The translations under genes and the position numbers were made by a program. Of a DNA stretch of 8,961 nt, positions 1 to 5,637 are shown in pieces. Positions within the stretch are counted from its first letter, which is position 1. Every line of letters starts with the position of its first letter. This DNA comes from Paracoccaceae bacterium (GTDB taxonomy: Bacteria; Pseudomonadota; Alphaproteobacteria; Rhodobacterales; Rhodobacteraceae). The stretch lies in contig JALWJU010000629.1 in NCBI GenBank assembly GCA_026997055.1, positions 1 through 8,961 of the forward strand, written 5' to 3'. The notes beneath the pieces were generated by a model that saw nothing but the letters and a program-made list of their open reading frames with translations, made no database searches and was not told where the DNA came from.

Positions 1-1218
1 TCAGCCCTCCTCGGGGCGCAGCCAGAGCCAGATCAGTGCTGCGCCTGCAAGTGTCAGCAGCGGGATCATGGCCAGGTTGACCGCGTTCCAGCCCTGCTGG
101 GCATTGCCTCCCGAGCAGTTCATCAGCAGCCCCGAGGCGAAGGAAGCCATGGTCACCCCGCCGAACACGATCATGTCGTTGAGCCCCTGCACGCGGCCCT
201 GTTCCTCGGGTTCGTAGGTCGAGGCCAGCATGGTGGTGGCGCCGATGAAGCCGAAATTCCACCCCACCCCGAGCAGCACCAGGGCGATGTAGAAATTGCC
301 GAGCTCCACTCCGTTCAGCGCCACGATCCCGGCCCCGGCCAGGATCGCGAGCCCGGTGGCGATCACCTTGCGCACGCCGAAGCGGGCGATGATATGGCCG
401 GTGAAGAAAGAGGGCACGAACATGGCCAGCACATGCGCCGAGACGATATTGGCCGCGTCGCTTTTCTCATAGCCGCAGCCCACTACCGCAAGCGGGGTCG
501 AGGTCATGACCAGATTCATCAGCGCGTAAGACACCATGCCGGTGATGATGGAGACGGCGATGACCGGGGTCTTCAGCAATTCGAGCCTGGAGCGCCCGCC
601 GGTGCCGTTTTCGGGATCTGCGGGCGGCGGCGGGATGTCCAGGGCCAGAAACAGCCCTGCGCCCAGTACGTTGATGGCGATGACGGTGAGGTAGGCGCCG
701 AGGAAGGGCACTACCAGCGCATCCGCCGTGACCTTGACCAGCTGCGGGCCGATGATGGCGGCGGCAAGTCCGCCGGCCATGACGTAGGAGATCGCCTTGG
801 GGCGGAAGTCCGCATCCACCGCGTCGGCGGCGGCGAAGCGGTAGAAGCCATGGGCTGACTGGTAGAGGCCGGTGACGAAGGAGCCGGCCAGAAACAGCGT
901 GAACGAACCGATATGGAGCGCATAGGCCCCGATCGCCGCCCCGATTGCTCCGGCGGCGGCGCCGATCAGAAATCCCGCGCGCCGGCCGTATTTCTGCATC
1001 ACTGTCGACATCGGCGTTGCCCAGACCATCGTGCCCATGACGATCAGCGAAATCGGCAGGGTGGCCAGGCAGGGATTGCCTGCAAGCGACTGCCCGGCCA
1101 GCCCGCCGATGGTGAAGATGATCGGCATCTGCGCGCCGAGGAATGCCTGGGCCAGGACCAGGATGGCGACGTTGCGTTTCGCGTTGGCCGGGGCCGTGGA
1201 AGGGTTCGGGCTGCTCAT
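1..1218 (-). CDS. MFS transporter, 12-TM, substrate unknown
   Basis: Complete 405-residue major facilitator superfamily protein of the inner membrane, expected to move a small solute using an ion gradient. The reading shows about twelve hydrophobic segments, with a more polar central loop around residues 195-215 separating two six-helix halves. The loop after helix 2 has an MFS motif-A-like stretch, MQKYGRR (74-80), and a related one, ARFGVRK (278-284), follows helix 8. Other marked segments are GFYRFAAADA (124-133) and GWNFGFIGAT (319-328). Its length is normal for MFS_1 proteins. The start ATG is at 1218. No convincing Shine-Dalgarno precedes it; AGG lies about nine bases upstream. The stop TGA fills bases 1-3. 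The histidine kinase lies 164 bp upstream on the same strand, so co-transcription is possible. The family is clear from helices and motifs; no substrate can be assigned. Confidence 0.9.
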   Translation of the reverse strand: MSSPNPSTAPANAKRNVAILVLAQAFLGAQMPIIFTIGGLAGQSLAGNPCLATLPISLIVMGTMVWATPMSTVMQKYGRRAGFLIGAAAGAIGAAIGAYALHIGSFTLFLAGSFVTGLYQSAHGFYRFAAADAVDADFRPKAISYVMAGGLAAAIIGPQLVKVTADALVVPFLGAYLTVIAINVLGAGLFLALDIPPPPADPENGTGGRSRLELLKTPVIAVSIITGMVSYALMNLVMTSTPLAVVGCGYEKSDAANIVSAHVLAMFVPSFFTGHIIARFGVRKVIATGLAILAGAGIVALNGVELGNFYIALVLLGVGWNFGFIGATTMLASTYEPEEQGRVQGLNDMIVFGGVTMASFASGLLMNCSGGNAQQGWNAVNLAMIPLLTLAGAALIWLWLRPEEG

Positions 1219-1280
1219 TGTGCTGGCCTAGCGCCCCGGCCCGGAGAATTCCAGAGCAAAGCTTGCGCGACGTGGGGTCG

Positions 1281-1340
1281 CGGGAGGCAGGAGGGGCGAG
1301 GGAAGAAAGGAGAAGGGGAGGGACGGAGTGCGGAGCGGCA
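1281..1340 (-). promoter_or_regulatory. C-rich, G-poor tract, possible Rho-loading (rut) region
   Basis: On the minus (transcribed) strand these 60 bases contain 35 C, 17 T, 7 G and 1 A. They include an unbroken 26-base pyrimidine run complementary to 1298-1323. The tract lies about 45-105 bases past the kinase stop codon and upstream of the MFS gene. C-rich, G-poor, unstructured RNA is the known loading signal for Rho. No intrinsic terminator hairpin with a U tract is visible here, so Rho-dependent termination or attenuation between kinase and transporter is a reasonable inference, but not shown. Confidence 0.4.
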
Positions 1341-1342
1341 GA

Positions 1343-1394
1343 TTCAGGATGCGGCTTCAGGATGTGGCTTCAGGATACGGCTTCAGGATGTGGC
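1343..1394. repeat. 13-bp tandem repeat, four copies, spanning kinase stop codon
   Basis: Four head-to-tail copies of TTCAGGATRYGGC on the plus strand, at 1343-1355, 1356-1368, 1369-1381 and 1382-1394. They differ only at the two Y/R positions. On the minus strand each copy carries TGA. The copy first reached by the kinase reading frame supplies its stop codon (1383-1385). Because 13 is not a multiple of three, the following copies place TGA in the other two frames. Confidence 0.9.
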
Positions 1395-2747
1395 ACCGTT
1401 CGCGCCGGCGGGAAGGCGCAGTACCACGCGCAGCCCCCCCAGATCCCGCGAGTGCCCGAGCTCGAGCGTACCGCCATGGGCGCGGGCGATATCGGCGGCG
1501 ATGGCCAGCCCCAGCCCGACCCCGGCGCCACGGTCCTGATTGCGGGCGCTGTCGAGGCGGGCGAATGGCTTGAGCGCCTGTTCGCGATCGGCCTCGGCGA
1601 TACCGGGGCCGTCATCCTCGATCACGAAGGCCAGCCAGCCCGGCCCCTGCTCGAGGCCGGCCCTTGTGTGGCTGGCGTGGCGGGCGGCGTTGGACAGCAG
1701 GTTGTCCAGCGCCCGGCCCAGGGCCATGGGCCTGAACCATGCGGGAGGCGCCTCGGCCAGCGTGCCCAGGGTGACATCCTGCCCCCCTCGCCGGGCCCGG
1801 GCCACTACCTCGCGCAGAAAGGCGGCCGGGTCGATGCGTTCGGCGGGTTCTTCCTCGCGGTCGCTTCGCGCTTCGGCCCGGGCAAAGCCGAGAAAGGCAT
1901 CCACCAGCTTCTCCATCTCCTGCACGTCCTGTTCGAGAGCGGCGCGCTCCTCGCTTTCCTCGATCATCGACAGGCCGAGGCGAAAGCGGGTCAGCGGCGT
2001 GCGCAGATCGTGGCTGATGCCCGAGAGCATCATGGTGCGGCTTTCGATCTGGGCGAGGATGCGCGCGCGCATCTCCAGAAAGGCCCGCCCCGCCGCACGC
2101 ACCTCGGTGGCGCCCGAAATCCGGTAGTCGATCACCTGACCGCGCCCGAAGGCTTCGGCCGCGCGGCCGAGGCGCTTGATCGGGCGCAGCTGGTTGCGCA
2201 GGAACAGATAGGCGATCACGGTCATGATGATGCCGATCGACACCATGTAGACCAGGAGCTGGTGGGGATTGCGCGCCGAGAGGCGGTTGCGCGAAAAAGC
2301 GACCCGCATCGGCCCCCAGCGGGTGTCGATCGCCAGCACCGCCCGGCTGGCCTGCCCCTGCGGTCCGCGCAGGTCGACTCCGGTCAGGCCGGGCACCTGG
2401 CGATAGAGGCTGCGCATCACCCGGGTGCCGGTGAAGTCGCTCCAGATCTTGGCGTCGCTTACCGGGCTGTGGGAGGGCAGTTCGGCGTCGATCAGCAGGG
2501 CCGGGGTCAGTTCTTCGAGGCGGGCCCGGGCGGCGGCCGGACTGTCGGCCTCGTTGACCTGGCTGACCAGATGGGCCAGTTCCCGCGCCAGCAGGCCGGT
2601 CATCTGCTCGGTGATGCTGTTGAAGTGGCGTTGCACGAAGATCACCGATACCACCAGCTGCACCGATACCATGGGCAGAAGCAGGATCAGCGCCGCCCGG
2701 CCGTAGAGCGTCTGGGGCATGTATCTTTTCAGCCAGCGGAAGAACAT
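1383..2747 (-). CDS. EnvZ-like membrane sensor histidine kinase
   Basis: A 454-residue two-component sensor kinase of the inner membrane. Transmembrane helices lie at about 17-38 and 163-183, enclosing a periplasmic sensor region of about 120 residues. A HAMP linker follows at about 184-236. The dimerisation/phosphoacceptor helix has SHDLRTPLTR with the phosphorylated His at 246, very like EnvZ. The ATPase domain has an N box with Asn353, a G1 box EDDGPGI (377-383) and a G2 box GAGVGLGL (407-414). All key residues are present. The start ATG at 2747 gives a normal N-terminus, FFRWLKRYMPQTLYGRAAL. The frame stays open upstream to 3215, but that part is low-complexity translation of repeats and of the opposite strand, so I exclude it. 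Only a weak AGG, four bases before ATG and itself inside a 7-bp repeat, serves as ribosome site. No response regulator is adjacent. Signal unknown. Confidence 0.93.
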   Translation of the reverse strand: MFFRWLKRYMPQTLYGRAALILLLPMVSVQLVVSVIFVQRHFNSITEQMTGLLARELAHLVSQVNEADSPAAARARLEELTPALLIDAELPSHSPVSDAKIWSDFTGTRVMRSLYRQVPGLTGVDLRGPQGQASRAVLAIDTRWGPMRVAFSRNRLSARNPHQLLVYMVSIGIIMTVIAYLFLRNQLRPIKRLGRAAEAFGRGQVIDYRISGATEVRAAGRAFLEMRARILAQIESRTMMLSGISHDLRTPLTRFRLGLSMIEESEERAALEQDVQEMEKLVDAFLGFARAEARSDREEEPAERIDPAAFLREVVARARRGGQDVTLGTLAEAPPAWFRPMALGRALDNLLSNAARHASHTRAGLEQGPGWLAFVIEDDGPGIAEADREQALKPFARLDSARNQDRGAGVGLGLAIAADIARAHGGTLELGHSRDLGGLRVVLRLPAGANGATS

Positions 2748-2832
2748 GATGCCTGAATGCCTGATGTCCGGCGCCTGATGCCTGATGCCTGGTGTCCCGT
2801 GTCCGGTGCCCGGTGTCCCGTGTCCGGTGCCC
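2748..2832. repeat. Heptanucleotide tandem array, 12 units, abutting kinase start
   Basis: Read on the plus strand as consecutive units: GATGCCT, GAATGCCT (one extra base), GATGTCC, GGCGCCT, GATGCCT, GATGCCT, then the triplet of heptamers GGTGTCC-CGTGTCC-GGTGCCC occurring twice in perfect tandem (2791-2811 and 2812-2832). The consensus is roughly GRTGYCY. The array touches the kinase ATG at 2747 directly, so the base context that recruits the ribosome (minus strand AGGCATC-ATG) is a repeat unit. Units are degenerate except in the 21-bp duplication. Confidence 0.85.
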
Positions 2833-2880
2833 GCTTCGGTCCGCAACCGTCCCGGTGCTCCTGCGCGCGGCGCTTCGGGG

Positions 2881-2907
2881 CGGAATGGGCGGAATGGGCG
2901 GAATGCC
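2881..2907. repeat. 9-bp tandem repeat, three copies
   Basis: CGGAATGGG at 2881-2889 and 2890-2898 is perfect; the third copy at 2899-2907 ends in CC instead of GG. It lies in the kinase/MBL divergent gap, 23 bases left of the inverted repeat. Confidence 0.85.
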
Positions 2908-2929
2908 GGCATGTCGCGCCGGGCAGGGT

Positions 2930-2961
2930 GGCCCTGCTTGGCGGGCATGTCAAGCAGGGCC
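2930..2961. repeat. 11-bp perfect inverted repeat (hairpin or operator)
   Basis: GGCCCTGCTTG (2930-2940) and its exact complement CAAGCAGGGCC (2951-2961) flank a 10-base loop. No T run follows on either strand, so it is not a standard intrinsic terminator. Its place, 111 bases before the MBL start and 183 bases before the kinase start in a divergent gap, suits an operator or a 5' leader stem. Which one is unknown. Confidence 0.75.
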
Positions 2962-3061
2962 GAAGCCATGCGGGAGCGCCGCCGTGTCGCCTTTGGGTTC
3001 GCCAGAGGGCGGCGGCGTGCTACCATGGCAGCGTCGCGAAGGTCGGCGGCGAAGGCGGCGG

Positions 3062-3067
3062 AAGGAG
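3062..3067 (+). promoter_or_regulatory. Ribosome binding site of MBL gene
   Basis: AAGGAG, five bases before the ATG at 3073. This strong site decides the start against the upstream in-frame ATG codons (for example at 2785), which would translate repeats and low-complexity sequence. Confidence 0.85.
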
Positions 3068-3072
3068 AAGCG

Positions 3073-4023
3073 ATGGACAGCGATGATCGCGCGATGGAGG
3101 GGATCGGAAAGGCCGGAGCGGAGGCGCTGCCTGCCGGACAGGTAGCCTGGCTGACGGACAATATCCGGCGGATCATCGCCCCCAACCCTTCGCCGATGAC
3201 CTTCTGGGGGACCAACAGCTACCTGGTCGGGCGCGGCGGCGGACTTGCCCTGATCGACCCCGGCCCGGACGATCCGGCGCATATGGCGGCGCTGCTGGCC
3301 GCGCTCGCTCCCGGCGAGCGCATCAGCCATATCCTGGTGAGCCACGCCCATCTGGATCATTCGCCCCTGGCGCGCCCGCTGGCCCGGGCGAGCGGGGCCC
3401 CGGTGCTGGCCTTTGGCCGGGCGCGCGACGGACAGAGCCCGGTCATGGCCGAACTCATGGCGCGCGGCCTTGGCGGCGGCGGCGAGGGGGTGGACCATGA
3501 CTTCGCCCCGGATATCCGGCTCGAGGACGGGGCGCGCATCGAAGGCGATGGCTGGCGGATCACCGCCCTGCACACCCCCGGCCATATGTCAAATCACATG
3601 AGCTTCGACTTTCAGGGGATTGTTTTTACAGGAGACCATGTGATGGGGTGGGCGAGTTCCCTGGTTTCGCCCCCGGATGGGGACCTCACGCAGTTCATGG
3701 CTTCCTGCGCCCGCCTGGCCGCGCGTGAAGACCGCGCCTACCTGCCCGGCCATGGCGCTCCGGTGACAGATCCCGGCGCGCGAATCGCCTGGCTGATCGC
3801 CCATCGCCAGCAGCGCGAGGCGGCGATCCTGCAGGCGCTCCAAGCCGTCGGCCCGGCCCGGCTGCCGCTCCTGACCCGCGCGGTCTATACCGACACGCCG
3901 CCGGAACTGATGAAAATGGCCGAGCGCAATGTCTTCGCCCATCTGATCGACCTCCATGAGCGCGGTATCGCCACGGTCGAAGGCCCGCTTGAGCCGGCAT
4001 CGCTTTTTCGCCTCTCCCAGTGA
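3073..4023 (+). CDS. MBL-fold metallo-hydrolase, LACTB2-like
   Basis: A 316-residue soluble protein of the metallo-beta-lactamase superfamily. The zinc-binding signature HAHLDH is at 91-96, with further ligands in HTPGHMSNHM (His171), GDHVMG (Asp188) and LPGHGAP (His227). These cover the usual set for a two-metal site. The part after about residue 235 is helical and charged, and probably forms the small winged-helix domain found C-terminal in LACTB2-type members. The arrangement 'TFWGTNSYLVG...LIDPGP' near the N-terminus is also typical of that group. Known relatives act as hydrolases or ribonucleases; the substrate here is not predictable. The start is set by a strong ribosome site. The stop TGA (4021-4023) lies in a 12-bp tandem duplication that supplies a second in-frame TGA 12 bases on. 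tRNA-Asn follows 82 bp downstream but has its own promoter. Confidence 0.92.
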   Translation: MDSDDRAMEGIGKAGAEALPAGQVAWLTDNIRRIIAPNPSPMTFWGTNSYLVGRGGGLALIDPGPDDPAHMAALLAALAPGERISHILVSHAHLDHSPLARPLARASGAPVLAFGRARDGQSPVMAELMARGLGGGGEGVDHDFAPDIRLEDGARIEGDGWRITALHTPGHMSNHMSFDFQGIVFTGDHVMGWASSLVSPPDGDLTQFMASCARLAAREDRAYLPGHGAPVTDPGARIAWLIAHRQQREAAILQALQAVGPARLPLLTRAVYTDTPPELMKMAERNVFAHLIDLHERGIATVEGPLEPASLFRLSQ

Positions 4024-4039
4024 CAAACCCAGTGACAAA
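4016..4039. repeat. 12-bp perfect tandem duplication over the MBL stop codon
   Basis: CCCAGTGACAAA occurs twice, at 4016-4027 and 4028-4039. Each copy contains TGA in the MBL reading frame (4021-4023 and 4033-4035), giving the gene a tandem stop. Confidence 0.9.
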
Positions 4040-4066
4040 AATCGCCAATTTACCGCACAAACCCTC

Positions 4067-4095
4067 TGGACCTTCAAAATCGCCCTCGCTATATA
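4067..4095 (+). promoter_or_regulatory. Promoter of tRNA-Asn
   Basis: A -35-like TGGACC (4067-4072) and a -10-like TATATA (4090-4095) are separated by 17 bases. Transcription would begin near 4102, a few bases before the tRNA, leaving a very short leader. The segment is the most AT-rich stretch nearby. Confidence 0.6.
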
Positions 4096-4105
4096 CCGGC
4101 TCAGT

Positions 4106-4180
4106 TCCGGCGTAGCTCAGCGGTAGAGCAGTTGACTGTTAATCAATTGGTCGCAGGTTCGATCCCTGCCGCCGGAGCCA
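4106..4180 (+). tRNA. tRNA-Asn (anticodon GUU)
   Basis: 75 bases including an encoded CCA. The acceptor stem TCCGGCG pairs with CGCCGGA, followed by discriminator G and CCA. The D arm contains GCTCAGCGGTAGAGC. The anticodon stem GTTGA/TCAAT encloses loop CTGTTAA with anticodon GTT at 4138-4140. The T arm has GGTTCGATCCC. No poly-T terminator follows; a 19-bp repeat begins seven bases after the CCA. Confidence 0.97.
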
Positions 4181-4186
4181 ACACCC

Positions 4187-4243
4187 CCGCCAGCGCCGCA
4201 GACCTCCGCCAGCGCCGCATATCCCCGCCAGCGCCGCCAGCCG
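4187..4243. repeat. 19-bp tandem repeat, three copies, downstream of tRNA-Asn
   Basis: Units begin at 4187, 4206 and 4225. The first 13 bases, CCGCCAGCGCCGC, are identical in all three, and the last six vary. Shorter CCGCCAG copies continue to about 4272. They occupy the gap between the tRNA and the convergent acyltransferase gene. No terminator is evident. Confidence 0.8.
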
Positions 4244-4383
4244 TACTCAGTTAGCCGCCAGCAGCCGCCAGTCGTACCCGCCAAGTGCAGGGTCACCCGC
4301 CCGCACGGGATACAGCGCCTGCCGGATATGGGCGGGCTTGGGCGGGCGAATTTTCGGAAGCGGCGGGCGCCTTGCCCTGGAGA

Positions 4384-5256
4384 TTACCTGCCCGCCCCGT
4401 TCTCCGCTGCCGGCCGATACAGCCCCGGGATCAGCGATTCGGCCCGGGACTGGATTGCTTCGGGCGGGCTGCCCGGGGGCAGGGGAGGGCCGTAATGGAC
4501 ATCGTGGCGCCGGCCCAGCTGCGCCAGCAATTCGCAGGCATAGCGCAGCGAGGCCACCATGCGCCCGAAATCCGCGTTCCCCCCGCTCAGCAGCCGGGCC
4601 AGGCGACGGGTACGGTAGTACTGGCGCGAATTGCGCAACTCTGCCGAAGCGGGCACGATCGGCGCCCGGGTCGCCTCTGACAGGCGGGTGATGCCGCCAC
4701 GCCAGTGCGGCTCGAAGAGCAGACCTTCGCGCATGTCGGCAACCTGGCCCGAACCGAATATGAGCAGGGCTCCCCCGCTCTCCAGCTGGGCCTGCATCCC
4801 GGCAAGGGTCCGGCGCGCGGCGAGCACCTTTTCCCTGCGGTCGAGATCGACAGCGATGATTCGATCCGCCCCCAGGAAGCGCTCGGCCTCGCGGTTGGCC
4901 ACCACCTTGAGGTCGGGGCGGCGCGCAAACAGCACCCCGGCATGGGCGATGAAGTCGAAAGTGCCCACCGGATGGGTGGCGCCGATCACCACCGGGCCGC
5001 GGCTGGGGATGTATTCGAGCCCGTGAGCGACGATCTCGCTGCCGCCATTGCGCGCCAGGAGCGCCTCGACCAGGTCCATCCCCACACGCCCGTCGAGCTC
5101 GATCAGCAGCTGCTCGGCCTCGCGCAGGGCGAAGAAGGCCTGGCCGCTGAGCGCGCGGCTCAGCAGATCGACCCCGCTCATGGCCAGACGCAGGAGCCTG
5201 AGGCGCCGGTATGCGTCCGGTCCCACCCGCAGGCGGGCGCGCAGGAGCTCGTCCAT
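4384..5256 (-). CDS. PlsC-fold (LPLAT) acyltransferase
   Basis: 290 residues with the start taken at 5256. It belongs to the lysophospholipid acyltransferase fold, which transfers acyl chains to glycerolipid-type acceptors at the membrane. The catalytic block is ATHPVGTFD (93-101), an H-x5-D spacing (His95, Asp101) instead of the classical H-x4-D. The acceptor-binding block is LLIFGSGQVADMREG (164-178) in place of the usual FPEGTRS. PIVPAS (199-204) corresponds to the fourth block. Variants with 'NHP-G-D' occur in hemolysin/ornithine-lipid-type acyltransferases, so a non-PlsC substrate is likely. The start is uncertain: in-frame ATGs at 5322, 5337 and 5364 would add 22-36 residues and none has a clear ribosome site. 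I chose 5256 because the upstream residues look unstructured. Much longer upstream extension is antisense to the BASS gene and is rejected. Divergent neighbour: BASS transporter. Confidence 0.85.
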   Translation of the reverse strand: MDELLRARLRVGPDAYRRLRLLRLAMSGVDLLSRALSGQAFFALREAEQLLIELDGRVGMDLVEALLARNGGSEIVAHGLEYIPSRGPVVIGATHPVGTFDFIAHAGVLFARRPDLKVVANREAERFLGADRIIAVDLDRREKVLAARRTLAGMQAQLESGGALLIFGSGQVADMREGLLFEPHWRGGITRLSEATRAPIVPASAELRNSRQYYRTRRLARLLSGGNADFGRMVASLRYACELLAQLGRRHDVHYGPPLPPGSPPEAIQSRAESLIPGLYRPAAENGAGR

Positions 5257-5637
5257 CGGGTTGGGCTGGGGGGATCTGGGCAAGGAGACCTCGGGTTTCG
5301 GACTTCGGATGCTGTGCGGCATGTTTGCCGGCGCCATGCTAGCACGGCTTTTGCGCCGCCGCATCCCAAAGGAGGAAATCCCCGGACTTTCGCCGCGTCT
5401 TCGGCAGTTCTCCGCAGGGTCTCCTTTCGCGTCTTCGGGCCGGTTGCCGGGCGGCGGGGAAAGCGGCGGGAAAAAAGACCTTGCCAGCAGCGCCTGGTCG
5501 CGCCAATGCTTGCATGACCGGCAGGCGCGGCCCGTATTCGTGCCAGGCGCTGCGGCCGCGCAGGGCGGCCCGGGCATCCGGTGCAGCGGGCGGATGATGC
5601 CCGGAGAGCGGTGACGTGCGAGCATGACGGGGGGCAG
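5257..5637. other. Divergent intergenic region, acyltransferase / BASS
   Basis: About 380 bp (about 300 if the acyltransferase starts further upstream). I see no credible gene. It contains a consensus Shine-Dalgarno AAAGGAGG at 5368-5375 (plus strand) with no start codon in range, and an 11-bp direct repeat CGCGTCTTCGG at 5394-5404 and 5428-5438, 34 bp apart. A weak plus-strand promoter-like pair is TTGCAT (5510-5515) and TATTCG (5535-5540), 19 bases apart. The assignment of any of these to regulation is only a suggestion. Confidence 0.5.

Larger units (their letters stand above)
2748..3072. other. Divergent intergenic region, kinase / MBL hydrolase
   Basis: A 325-bp gene-free gap that must carry the promoters of both divergent genes. 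It holds, in order, a 7-bp tandem array against the kinase start, a 9-bp x3 repeat, an 11-bp inverted repeat, and a ribosome site just before the MBL gene. The octamer GGCATGTC occurs twice, at 2908-2915 and 2944-2951, the second inside the hairpin loop. I could not find a convincing -35/-10 pair on either strand. Open frames crossing this gap have proline/arginine-rich low-complexity translations and look non-coding. Confidence 0.7.

Noticed and set aside
1143..2756. Plus-strand open frame of 537 codons opposite the MFS and kinase genes
   Set aside because: It lies antisense to two genes with complete, recognisable motifs; its own translation has no recognisable domain and skewed composition.
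2748..3215. 156-residue N-terminal extension of the kinase in the same frame
   Set aside because: It would translate the heptamer array and the strand opposite the MBL gene start; the ATG at 2747 already gives a normal EnvZ-type N-terminus.
4187..4243. CRISPR-like array
   Set aside because: The units are 19 bp in direct contact without unique spacers, and there are no cas genes.
4106..4272. tRNA-Asn as an integration site with repeats as attachment traces
   Set aside because: No integrase, phage or plasmid gene is present, and no copy of the tRNA 3' end recurs downstream; the repeats are a local 19-bp tandem unrelated to the tRNA sequence.
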